A DNA stretch of 64,000 bases from Labilibacter sediminis (GTDB lineage: Bacteria; Bacteroidota; Bacteroidia; Bacteroidales; Marinilabiliaceae), in contig NZ_VCHY01000004.1 of NCBI RefSeq assembly GCF_005877885.1, forward strand, positions 62,001 through 126,000, read 5' to 3'. Made by a program: the position numbers and the translations under genes. Position 1 is the first letter of the stretch; each line of letters opens with the position of its first letter. The notes under the pieces were generated by a model, which ran no database searches, was not told where the DNA came from, and worked only from the letters and a program-made list of their open reading frames with translations. Below are positions 9,928 to 18,834 of this stretch, piece after piece.

Positions 9928-9973
9928 CCCCTTCTCCCTGGCCAAAGCTTAAGCTTTGGCCAGGGAGAAGGGG
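9928..9973. repeat. Perfect 46-bp palindrome, possible terminator
   Basis: Two 23-base arms (9928-9950 and 9951-9973) are perfectly complementary with no loop; the centre is AAGCTTAAGCTT and the outer ends are CCCCTTCTCCC and its complement. It lies in the 274-base spacer between the sulfatase trio and a GH29 gene. As RNA it would fold into a very stable GC-rich hairpin and could end transcription or protect the mRNA 3' end, but no T-run follows. As DNA it would be prone to cruciform formation. Confidence 0.85.
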
Positions 9974-10079
9974 AAAAGGCAATCATACCTTACATAAACA
10001 CCACCTTAAAAGGATGGTGCTATTTATAAAAAAAAAGATTTAACTCTTGGTTTATATCTAATTAAAAATATTCACTGCG

Positions 10080-11609
10080 ATGACCATGAAGAATATTCTA
10101 TTTTACATTTTTGGAGTTGTAATCATTTCAATCACTCCAATCCAAGCACAGTCACTTACAGGAGCAAAAATAAAGAGTGGTAAGTACAAACCCGCATGGG
10201 AATCGTTGGAGCAATATCCGGGTGCACCGGAGTGGTTCCTGGATGCTAAATTTGGAATTTATACCCACTGGGGGCCAATAACCAAAGCAAACGAGCATCG
10301 TCCTGATCATGCCTATGGAAGAGATATGTATGATCCTAAGACAGATGAATATGAGTATCATGTAAAAACATATGGTGATCCCAAAGAGGTGGGATATAAG
10401 GATATCATTCCTTTGTTTCAGCCCAATGATTTTAATGCGGAAGAGTGGGCCAGGATTTTTAAAGAGTCAGGCGCGCGTTTTGCCGGCCCTGTAGCCATGC
10501 ATCATGATAACTTTGCCATGTGGGATAGTAAGGTTACACCGTGGAATATTAAGCGAACATTTGGGAGAGATATTACCGGAGAGCTTGAGAAAGCCATACG
10601 TGCCCAGGGGATGAAGTTTGTGACTTCTTTTCATCATGCCTATACCTGGAGGTATTACAAAAGTGCCTACGATGATGATGCAGGTGTACCCGGAAATGAG
10701 TCACTGTATTGTATTCCTCATAGCGATGATGTGAGACAGGATGCACCGGAAGCAGCTGAATTTAGGAAGGCATGGTTAGGAAAGCTGGTTGAAGTAATTG
10801 ATAACTATCAGCCTGATTTTATTTGGTTTGATTGGGGTATAGCGGCTATGCCCAAAGAGCCGGTTCTCGATTTTTTTACGCATTATTTTAACAGCGCGGA
10901 AGAGTGGAATAAAGAAGTTCTGGTTACTTTTAAAAAGAATCCTAAGAAACGCTACCCGGGCGACTTTACCGTATTGGATCATGAAAGGGGAGGCGAAATG
11001 GAATTGTCAGAAGAGCCTTGGGTAAATGATACGTCAATTGGTCCGTGGTTTTACAACGCTAAATTCGGATCTAAAGGAAATCCTTTAACCGATAGTTTGC
11101 TCGAACTATTTATTGATTTGGTGAGTAAGAACGGGTGTTTATTGCTAAATGTTCCTCCGGATCCGCAAGGAAACTTAACACCGGCTACTGTTCGTATCCT
11201 GAAAGAGTTTGGTACCTGGTTACAGCTTAATGGTGAAGCCATTTATGAAACGCGCCCCTGGGTGGTGGCAGAAGAGGGTGATGGTGAAATACAGGGCAGA
11301 GTGCACATCAAATCAAAAATGACTTCTTCAGATATTCGTTTTACCCGTTCAAAAGATAGCAGTATACTTTATGCGATAACCTTAGACTGGCCCGAATCAG
11401 GAGAGTTACTGATAAAAACACTGGCTAAAGATAAAATTGATATTAGCCATGTTGAAGATATTCAATTACTGGGAGGAAAAGAAAAGCTTAATTGGGAGCA
11501 AACACCAGAAGGATTGCAAATTACATTGGGAACTCAACAACCAGCAAACAATTGGGCTCATTCATTAAAAATTAGGTTTAAGAATAAGATTCCCGAATTA
11601 AACAGGTAA
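10080..11609 (+). CDS. GH29 alpha-L-fucosidase, exported
   Basis: Predicted exported alpha-L-fucosidase of 509 residues. The signal peptide spans about residues 4-24 (PIQAQ). GH29 landmarks: KFGIYTHWG (57-65), MHHDNFAMWDS (140-150) and the likely nucleophile Asp251 in FIWFDWG. It lacks the discoidin-like C-terminal domain of the fucosidase at 2587 and ends with a beta-sandwich. The start at 10080 (MTMKN) could equally be the ATG at 10086. It follows the 274-base spacer with the long palindrome, so it probably has its own promoter. It pairs with the downstream sulfatase, and its closest relative in the window is the fucosidase at 13486 (shared WD/PW spacing and NYQPD block). Confidence 0.92.
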   Translation: MTMKNILFYIFGVVIISITPIQAQSLTGAKIKSGKYKPAWESLEQYPGAPEWFLDAKFGIYTHWGPITKANEHRPDHAYGRDMYDPKTDEYEYHVKTYGDPKEVGYKDIIPLFQPNDFNAEEWARIFKESGARFAGPVAMHHDNFAMWDSKVTPWNIKRTFGRDITGELEKAIRAQGMKFVTSFHHAYTWRYYKSAYDDDAGVPGNESLYCIPHSDDVRQDAPEAAEFRKAWLGKLVEVIDNYQPDFIWFDWGIAAMPKEPVLDFFTHYFNSAEEWNKEVLVTFKKNPKKRYPGDFTVLDHERGGEMELSEEPWVNDTSIGPWFYNAKFGSKGNPLTDSLLELFIDLVSKNGCLLLNVPPDPQGNLTPATVRILKEFGTWLQLNGEAIYETRPWVVAEEGDGEIQGRVHIKSKMTSSDIRFTRSKDSSILYAITLDWPESGELLIKTLAKDKIDISHVEDIQLLGGKEKLNWEQTPEGLQITLGTQQPANNWAHSLKIRFKNKIPELNR

Positions 11610-11679
11610 AACGAGCATGTAAAATTTAATTATTAAATTTTTATGGGAGTTCTATACAACAAATGAAAATTGTAAATTC

Positions 11680-13260
11680 ATGAAAACACTTCGACTAATC
11701 ATATTAATAATTGCCTTGTTATGCATGGAAGGTCTGATGCGTATGGAAGCATCAGAAAAAATATCTAAGCCCAATGTAGTGTTTATTTATGCCGATGATT
11801 TAGGAAGAGGAATGCTCTCTTATTATGGGCAGAACATAGTTTCTACCCCAAATATCGATCGCTTAGCCAATAAGGGTGTTGTGTTTAACAATGTACGAGG
11901 TTGTATGTTTTGCGCACCTGCACGGGCAAGTTTACTCACTGGTTATCATGATTGTCATCCGGATAAGTGGGATATTAACCAGGGAGGAGCTTATCTGGCC
12001 GTTTCCGAAGGAATTAAGCCTGAGCATATTTCAACTAAAATAGATGAGCAAAGAGGCACAAAAGGCGAGGAGATACAGCATTTAGCCCAGGTATTTAAAG
12101 AGGCTGGCTATGTAACGGGTCAGTTTGGAAAACTGGAATGGGGGTTTTCAGTAAGTCTGAAAGAAATGGAAAACCATGGATGGGATCATTATTGTGGATA
12201 TCTTGATCATATCAGGGCGCATGGTTTTTACCCCCCATTTTTATTTGAGGATGGTAAAAAGCTGATTGTAGAAGGTAATACTCGTAAAGATTGTGGTAAG
12301 ATAAAGGAGAAATACAATGGTAATGATACCCTTCGTCACGATATGACGGGTAAGTCAGTATATGTTCAGAATTTACTGTTGGATAAAATATTAAGCTTTA
12401 TCAACGAACACCAGGATAGTTCTTTTTTTGTATATCACCCTACCACGCTTCCTCATGGTCCGGTGGCTATTCCGGAGGTGCATCCGGATTTTGTAAACAA
12501 TACAGAACTAACGCAGATAGAAAAAGAATATGCCTCTATGGTAAAGATGTTAGACGACCATGTAGGTGTGATTATTCAGGAGCTTGAAAAGTTAAATTTA
12601 ATGCAGAATACAATGATCATTTTTTCATCAGACAATGGTCATGAACTGTATTATTCATTAAACGGAAGGTGTACAAAAAAGCCCTTTAATATTCACACAA
12701 ACCAACCTTATAATAATGTGAGTACCAAGTATTATAGCGAGTTAGGTTTTGACGTTTTTGATGGTAACGACGGAATGGCCGGACGTAAACGTGATAATTG
12801 GGAAGGGGGATTAAGAGTTCCTTTGTTTTTTTACTGGCCCCACCATTTCCCGTCAGGAAAACAACTAAATAATTTGGTGGCCAACTACGATATTATTACA
12901 ACTATGGCTGATGTGGTAAATGTGAAAGTGAAAGATCGAAAAGATGGTATATCATTACTGCCAATTTTAAAAGGAGAGGATACAACTATAGAACACAAGT
13001 ATGTTGTTAATGCCTCATTTATGGGGGCTTCCTTGGTAACCAATGAAGGATGGAAACTAAGGCATTATGCGCCGAAAGATATATTTCAACTTTATTATTT
13101 ACCAGATGATTACCGTGAGGAGAGTGATTTAGCCGATCAGTATCCAAATAAAGTCGCGCTTTTAAAAGATCTACTCATAAGGGAGTGTCATGGTGACTTA
13201 AACAATGGTTTTTTCAGGAAAGAAACAGGGATGTTACCTCCGGTTAAATATGAATTTTAA
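11680..13260 (+). CDS. S1-family sulfatase, exported
   Basis: Sulfatase of 526 residues with a hydrophobic N-terminal export signal (about residues 4-20). Metal ligands YADD (Asp39-Asp40) and formylglycine motif CAPAR with Cys78 in MFCAPARASLLTG; SSDNGHE gives the second metal site. The canonical GKW(H) block is replaced by FGKLEWG, so one substrate-site residue differs from the other five sulfatases, suggesting a different sulfate position or sugar. It lies between two GH29 fucosidases (70 bases after one, 225 bases before the next). Likely outer periplasmic. The substrate cannot be named from sequence alone. Confidence 0.93.
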   Translation: MKTLRLIILIIALLCMEGLMRMEASEKISKPNVVFIYADDLGRGMLSYYGQNIVSTPNIDRLANKGVVFNNVRGCMFCAPARASLLTGYHDCHPDKWDINQGGAYLAVSEGIKPEHISTKIDEQRGTKGEEIQHLAQVFKEAGYVTGQFGKLEWGFSVSLKEMENHGWDHYCGYLDHIRAHGFYPPFLFEDGKKLIVEGNTRKDCGKIKEKYNGNDTLRHDMTGKSVYVQNLLLDKILSFINEHQDSSFFVYHPTTLPHGPVAIPEVHPDFVNNTELTQIEKEYASMVKMLDDHVGVIIQELEKLNLMQNTMIIFSSDNGHELYYSLNGRCTKKPFNIHTNQPYNNVSTKYYSELGFDVFDGNDGMAGRKRDNWEGGLRVPLFFYWPHHFPSGKQLNNLVANYDIITTMADVVNVKVKDRKDGISLLPILKGEDTTIEHKYVVNASFMGASLVTNEGWKLRHYAPKDIFQLYYLPDDYREESDLADQYPNKVALLKDLLIRECHGDLNNGFFRKETGMLPPVKYEF

Positions 13261-13286
13261 CCTACTCGGAGCTGCCAATAAATGAT

Positions 13287-13350
13287 GTAATAGGTTTACA
13301 ATATACATCGTAAAGAGCTTCCGATGCACGGTGTAATGAGTTTACAATGT
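13287..13350 (+). repeat. Pair of imperfect direct repeats upstream of fucosidase
   Basis: Two copies of a GTAAT..GTTTACAAT motif occur at about 13287-13304 and 13333-13349, separated by about 46 bases centre to centre, in the 225-base spacer before the GH29 gene at 13486. They could be regulator sites, but the evidence is only the repetition. Confidence 0.35.
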
Positions 13351-13485
13351 AGTATAAAGGTGTTTTTATAATAACTTTAGTACATACCTGCCTGAAGAAC
13401 ACTCTTATAATGCATGTTGCGGATTTAAGGACTAGCTAGCATTTATATACCCTTATTTCATTAATTAAAAGTAAAATTTAAACAC

Positions 13486-14982
13486 ATGAAGAATGTTGTA
13501 TTAATGAGCATTGTTGCTCTGTTTATTGGGTGTTCTCCTCAATACAAAAAAGAAAAGTATGAGGCTGACTGGGAGTCTTTGTCCCAACACAATGAATCAC
13601 CCGACTGGTTTTCAGATGCCAAGCTGGGCATTTATTTTCACTGGGGTGTATATTCGGTTCCGGCCTACGGTAACGAATGGTATCCGCGCAATATGCACAT
13701 GGTAAATTCAGATGTTTATAAGCATCATACTAATACTTACGGACCTATTGATGAATTTGGATACCATCATTTTGTACCCATGTTTAAAGCCGAAAAGTTT
13801 AATGCAGCCGAATGGGTTAATTTATTTGAGAAGGCAGGTGCACGTTTTATAGGTCCGGTTGCAGAACATCATGATGGATTTTCTATGTGGGATAGTAAAA
13901 TTACACCCTGGAATTCCATGGATAAAGGTCCGCGTAGAGATATTGTGGGAGAGATTAAAACGCAACTAGATAAAAGAGGTATTAAAATGATTACCACTTT
14001 TCATCATTCCAGAAATCTTCAAAGATATCACGGAGTTGAAGGTGAAGTAAAGTTTCATAGGAGTCATTACCCATTGGTAAAGGAAACCTTTCCTGCCAGT
14101 ACTGATGATGAACTGAAGTACCTGTATGGGAATATGCCTGAAGAACAATGGAATGAAGAGGTTTGGTTTGGTAAGCTCAAGGAGGTGATTGATAACTATC
14201 AACCCGATATTATTTGGTTTGACTCATGGTTAGATCAGTTACCTGAGAATTATCGACAAAAGTTTTGTGCGTATTATCTCAATCAGGCAGAAAAGTGGGG
14301 CAAGGAGGTTGTTATTGTTCGTAAGCAAGATGATTTGCCACTGGATTGTAGTGTGGATGATTTGGAGAAATCACGCAAGAATAAAATGGGCGAAAAAGTA
14401 TGGATGACAGACGAAACTATCAGTAAAGGTAGTTGGTGTTATACTTCTGATATGACGATTAAACCGGCAAACGAAGTATTGCATGTGCTAATTGATATTG
14501 TGAGTAAAAATGGCGTTTTGTTGTTAAATGTTTCTCCAAAAGCAGATGGTTCAATTCCTTCTAATCAGCAAGATGTTCTTTTAACCATGGGCGAGTGGCT
14601 GCAAAAATATGGCGAAGCTATATATGATACCCGGCCTTGGTATACATATGGCGAAGGACCAACCAAAGAACCTGAAGGACATTTTAAAAACCATAAGGCT
14701 TTTCTTAAAGTTAAGTACACCAAGGATGATATTCGTTATACAAAAAAAGCCAATACCATTTATGCAACTACATTAGGAAAGCCTGCCAGTAATGCAAATA
14801 TTTTATTGGAGGCATTTGGAGCAAAGCATATGGCTAAATGCGGACGTGTAAAGGGAGTTGAAATATTAGGATGTGACGATCGTATTTCGTGGTCCCAAAC
14901 AGATCAGGGATTAATCGTAAAGATGACAGAAAAAGTTCCGGATGAAATGTCGGTAGTGATAAAGATTAATGTTGAGCGTTAG
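13486..14982 (+). CDS. GH29 alpha-L-fucosidase, lipoprotein
   Basis: Predicted alpha-L-fucosidase of 498 residues anchored as a lipoprotein: the N-terminus ends in ALFIGC with Cys16 as lipidation site. GH29 landmarks: KLGIYFHWG (46-54), AEHHDGFSMWDS (126-137) and probable nucleophile Asp246 in IIWFDSW. It is the third fucosidase in the block and closest to the 10080 gene. Having three different GH29 enzymes beside six sulfatases suggests several fucose linkages or sulfation patterns in the target glycan. Transcription ends at a strong bidirectional hairpin shared with the convergent gene. Confidence 0.92.
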   Translation: MKNVVLMSIVALFIGCSPQYKKEKYEADWESLSQHNESPDWFSDAKLGIYFHWGVYSVPAYGNEWYPRNMHMVNSDVYKHHTNTYGPIDEFGYHHFVPMFKAEKFNAAEWVNLFEKAGARFIGPVAEHHDGFSMWDSKITPWNSMDKGPRRDIVGEIKTQLDKRGIKMITTFHHSRNLQRYHGVEGEVKFHRSHYPLVKETFPASTDDELKYLYGNMPEEQWNEEVWFGKLKEVIDNYQPDIIWFDSWLDQLPENYRQKFCAYYLNQAEKWGKEVVIVRKQDDLPLDCSVDDLEKSRKNKMGEKVWMTDETISKGSWCYTSDMTIKPANEVLHVLIDIVSKNGVLLLNVSPKADGSIPSNQQDVLLTMGEWLQKYGEAIYDTRPWYTYGEGPTKEPEGHFKNHKAFLKVKYTKDDIRYTKKANTIYATTLGKPASNANILLEAFGAKHMAKCGRVKGVEILGCDDRISWSQTDQGLIVKMTEKVPDEMSVVIKINVER

Positions 14983-15030
14983 GATATTGATTTTTTTGGT
15001 TTGTTTATTCAAACCTGAAAGTGTAAAAGA

Positions 15031-15064
15031 AAACAGGCTGTAAAATGATTTTTACAGCCTGTTT
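15031..15064. terminator. Bidirectional rho-independent terminator
   Basis: A 15-bp perfect stem (15031-15045 with 15050-15064, loop TGAT) is followed by T-runs on both strands. It lies exactly between the convergent fucosidase (+) and the GH5-like gene (-). Confidence 0.92.
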
Positions 15065-15081
15065 TTTTGCCATGCCTGATA

Positions 15082-18000
15082 TTATTTTTTGTAAAACTTT
15101 TGTTGGGCTATTTGTCCGTCAATGGTGGCAACAACAATATAAATCCCTTGTTTAAGCTGACTTATATCTTTTCCTTCAGAAACTTTTATCCCTGCCATAT
15201 TATAAATCTCTACCTTTTCCAGTGTGCCTATTGTTGATATTTGAATAGTCCTGGTAGCCGGGTTTGGGTAAACAGAAAAAGCAACTGCGCTCTTGGTTTT
15301 AACAGATGTTTGAGTCAAAAGAACCAAGGATAAATTGTCAAATGTTACTGTTTGGGATAATGCTTCCAAATCCGATCCACATTGGATAAAGAATCTATCA
15401 ACAGCATTTGCCGTTGTATTAGGGGTGAAGTTTTTTGTAAAAAGTTCCCAAGTGTTGGATTTTGAGAAAGTTCCAGTAATAGTATGAGTTGAACTATCGT
15501 TAAACTTTACTTTCATTTTACATTTTTCTCCGGCATTACCCTTGGCCCCAAATGACATTGTATATTCTTTTTGATCAACGGTAATTAAACCACTAGGCTG
15601 ATATTGCGCTCCCTTGTTCAGAGAACCGGTTATTTGATAAGCATTTAAGGATCCGTCAAAACCAGGTTGTACTAATGAACGAGTGTCTGCACCACTGTTA
15701 CTCCAGCCTGTTTCTCCTTCTTCAAAATCAGCATTAGGAATGAGGTTTTCAGCGGAATGGCTACTGCTTATAGGTGGCATTTCAGGATCCTTAGCCGGGT
15801 ACAAATCATTGCGCGACAATACAGAAACCTCTTTATCACTTAGTACACGATTGTAAACATGAAAATCATCAATATAACCATTAAAGTTAATGTCATCTAC
15901 GATGGTAAAACTGTTGGTTGAGTTGCTATATATTCTGGTATTCCCCTGCACTCCTCCCAGCGTTACTTTTGAGTTTACTGCTAAGTTTGAGGATGCAAAA
16001 GGTAGTGATAGTTTTGTTCTGGATACCGGACGATTCTCGTTATATAAAGCCAATTTAAATTCTTGTTTGGTTCCGTCAAAAATTGTAGTGATAGCATACC
16101 ATTTGTGATTACTTATGACATGATTAAGATATACCTCTTGTAATGTACCTATATTTTCACTCCATGCACTTGCTACAATTTTACCGCCGGATATGGCAAC
16201 AGACATGCCATTTGTTTCATCACCTTCGGAATATAAAACTTGCTCTTTAGCAGTACTGCCTGCCATAAACCTAAAATGCACCGTTCTGTTTGTTAAGTCC
16301 AGAAAATCATCTGAGGGGATATCGATTAAGTTTGAGTTGTTAAATAACATAGCTCCGTTTGTGCTTAAGTTATCGCCGATTAAGGTGCCGGTATTTGCGC
16401 TTCCCTGGTCGGCCTGATTTGAAATAGTTTCATTTGTAACAGATGTAAATTCGTAACCTACAATGTAATTGGCATCATGAATAAAGGGCATTTTGTCATC
16501 TAAACCTGTTAAGGCAAAATCAAAATCCTGATCACCTTGTTTTTCGTCATGCGTTCGCGGCCATGTATTGTTGTTAACTTCATCAATGGTGTTTATACCG
16601 TCTAAATCATGATCGTATGTTTCGTCATCGTATTGGGTAGAACCATTAATACCACCGGGAAGAAATGTTTTGGTATGATTAAGGTTAAACCCTAATATAG
16701 ATTCCCATACATTTGGAATGCTACCTGCCAGGCTGCTTTCTGAGTCATCCGGATTGGAGATGTTTAAAAGTTGTGTAACTGTTTTTGAGTTAATGTTGTA
16801 GGTGGCAAATTCTAATTCTTTAGCATTACTAATACCATCTCCATCAAAATCAGCTTCTACTGAACTATCGCTATAAGGGCTGCCATCCTGGCTATTGTTT
16901 GGATCAAGTTCATCTATGGCATTTTCAATAAAATCAGAAATATTATCCATATCACTGTCTGAATTATTAGGATTTGTTTTACTGATATTTATTTCATAAT
17001 CCGTTGATAGAAAATCACCATCCGGGTCATTGGGATCAACGCTGGCTTCTCCATTGATAGCTTCCAGCCGTGCGCGTATATCAAAATCCTCAACCCATCC
17101 TGTATTATCATCCCAGAATTCTCTAAGCTTTAAAAATGTTATAGGAATAGGAAGATCTCCCTGGTTAACATCGTTAAGTAGTTGCTTTATTTCTTCTACG
17201 CGCTTAACAGTAGGGTATGGAACCCGGTCATTTGCATTACAGGCACTCATAATTAGTGGTATGTTGGTACGTGCCATCCAATCCAATGCAGCTGCAATGT
17301 TTTCTTCATAAGTTTGTTCTCCGGGATGCCATCCACCACCTGCAAAACCTTTGTGAAAATCGGAAAAGTAATACTTTCCTGATCCCGTGTAAGGTAAAGT
17401 CAGATCATCAAGTCTTTTTGAGTAGTTGATTCGTGGAGGAGCATATATAATGTTACGCGTTGCATCATAATAACGAATGGTATCTGTGAGTTTTTGGTAG
17501 TGTGGGTTTAGCATATTGGCATTGCCGCTTTTAAACATTTCTAACCGACCTGTTTCTAAATAGGTATGAAAGGCAAAGCGGTGCGAGGTGTACTGGTATC
17601 GTTTAGCAATCATACCCCACCATTCAGTCAGTTCTTTGTCAAAGGCATCATGAAATAAAGGATCATGTTCTCCTTCAGGAAGTGTTACTGATGCTATTGA
17701 ATTGGTTTTGTTTCCCAGATGACACATCATCCCGTGTCGAGTTATTTGTTCAACCCACCTGTCTAAATTTTTAAAATAGTTTGCATCAATAGGGTTGGGT
17801 GTTTTTTTATCTTTTTCAAGCCTGCCAATATGTATACGCACATGACCAATCCCTGCCTTTTTCATGGCAACAACCGATTTTTCGGGTAGTACATTTGCAT
17901 GGTCGTCTCCTTCAACTATTAAACCGGCAGAACCCATCATATGAACATAGTCGGTAGGAAGGATCGGATTATCCACATGGCCGGTTAAACTTCCTCCTTC

Positions 18001-18366
18001 AAGCGTAATCACTTTATGGGTTGTAGAACCGTTGGTATCTTTTAAGGTGATTCGTATATGCTGATCTGTCTCTTTTTTATAAAAATAAAGGTCTTCATGA
18101 AAGTCATAAGCCGAAATTCCTGCCCATGAAGTGGGGATGTTATCATCTTCAGATAGTTTGTAAGTAGCTGATGTGTAGTTTGCAAAGTTAGATACGGTAA
18201 TGTGAATGTGGTCAGAACTAACTGTTGATGAGTTACTGACATCATCACCTTTTCGATTAGTAATGGTTATGTTATTCGCAAAAACCAGGCTGGAGCCCAG
18301 TAAAAGATATAAGACAAAAATTACAGAGACTATATAGTCCCGATGGTGTTTGTTTGTTGATTTCAT
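15082..18366 (-). CDS. Secreted GH5-like multidomain protein with T9SS sorting tail
   Basis: Large exported protein (1094 residues). In order: signal peptide (about 12-31); a small N-terminal beta domain; a TIM-barrel of cellulase (GH5-like) type at about 115-445 with VRIHIGR, a possible acid/base Glu in HTYLETGR and WVEDF near its end; calcium-binding thrombospondin type 3-like Asp-rich repeats (about 455-640); a LamG/concanavalin-like domain (about 650-860); a CBM4/9-type carbohydrate-binding module (about 880-1015); and a C-terminal type A T9SS sorting domain (VYPNPATRTIQIS, ending IAQQKFYKK). It is therefore sent across the outer membrane. At the expected strand-7 nucleophile position the sequence reads IPLIMSACNAND with no Glu, so catalysis may be altered or lost. 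Polysaccharide target unknown. Confidence 0.85.
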   Translation of the reverse strand: MKSTNKHHRDYIVSVIFVLYLLLGSSLVFANNITITNRKGDDVSNSSTVSSDHIHITVSNFANYTSATYKLSEDDNIPTSWAGISAYDFHEDLYFYKKETDQHIRITLKDTNGSTTHKVITLEGGSLTGHVDNPILPTDYVHMMGSAGLIVEGDDHANVLPEKSVVAMKKAGIGHVRIHIGRLEKDKKTPNPIDANYFKNLDRWVEQITRHGMMCHLGNKTNSIASVTLPEGEHDPLFHDAFDKELTEWWGMIAKRYQYTSHRFAFHTYLETGRLEMFKSGNANMLNPHYQKLTDTIRYYDATRNIIYAPPRINYSKRLDDLTLPYTGSGKYYFSDFHKGFAGGGWHPGEQTYEENIAAALDWMARTNIPLIMSACNANDRVPYPTVKRVEEIKQLLNDVNQGDLPIPITFLKLREFWDDNTGWVEDFDIRARLEAINGEASVDPNDPDGDFLSTDYEINISKTNPNNSDSDMDNISDFIENAIDELDPNNSQDGSPYSDSSVEADFDGDGISNAKELEFATYNINSKTVTQLLNISNPDDSESSLAGSIPNVWESILGFNLNHTKTFLPGGINGSTQYDDETYDHDLDGINTIDEVNNNTWPRTHDEKQGDQDFDFALTGLDDKMPFIHDANYIVGYEFTSVTNETISNQADQGSANTGTLIGDNLSTNGAMLFNNSNLIDIPSDDFLDLTNRTVHFRFMAGSTAKEQVLYSEGDETNGMSVAISGGKIVASAWSENIGTLQEVYLNHVISNHKWYAITTIFDGTKQEFKLALYNENRPVSRTKLSLPFASSNLAVNSKVTLGGVQGNTRIYSNSTNSFTIVDDINFNGYIDDFHVYNRVLSDKEVSVLSRNDLYPAKDPEMPPISSSHSAENLIPNADFEEGETGWSNSGADTRSLVQPGFDGSLNAYQITGSLNKGAQYQPSGLITVDQKEYTMSFGAKGNAGEKCKMKVKFNDSSTHTITGTFSKSNTWELFTKNFTPNTTANAVDRFFIQCGSDLEALSQTVTFDNLSLVLLTQTSVKTKSAVAFSVYPNPATRTIQISTIGTLEKVEIYNMAGIKVSEGKDISQLKQGIYIVVATIDGQIAQQKFYKK

Positions 18367-18834
18367 AAAAATATGGATTTAGAATATTGTGTTTTTGTAA
18401 TAGCGATGAACATGGTTGCTATTCATTGTAATACAAAGTAAAGTTAGTAAGGGAGCACTATTGGGGGTAAGGTTAAATGATCAGTTTTACTTTTGTATGA
18501 AAGATGTGGTAAGGTGTTGTATGTGAGGGTGTAGGAAGATGAGGTTGGTGCAATTTGGGGTACTTGTGAACGATTGGGCCCTTATTTAATATTCATCAGA
18601 TGTTTCTTAAAGCTCATTAAAATAGAGGTTATCTATCTTCATTATACGTGGTTAACCACAGGGTGTTTTTAGGTTTGGAAATCCCAAAGTGAGGGAACTA
18701 AATAATGCCATTTTAATGCATTTGCTTCGTATACTATAGTATTTAATGAGCATAAGTTATGTGTGATCTTATTTTTGAATATATGTATAGATATGTGAAG
18801 TTTCTGCTCTTAAAATGGCAGCTCAATTACTTCC
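18367..18834. other. Non-coding spacer
   Basis: 468 bases between the end of the patatin gene and the start of the GH5-like gene, both on the - strand. It should hold the promoter of the latter. The only structure I see is a 12-bp perfect palindrome GTGGTTAACCAC at 18648-18659, a plausible small operator. No coding frame or RNA gene recognised. Confidence 0.5.
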
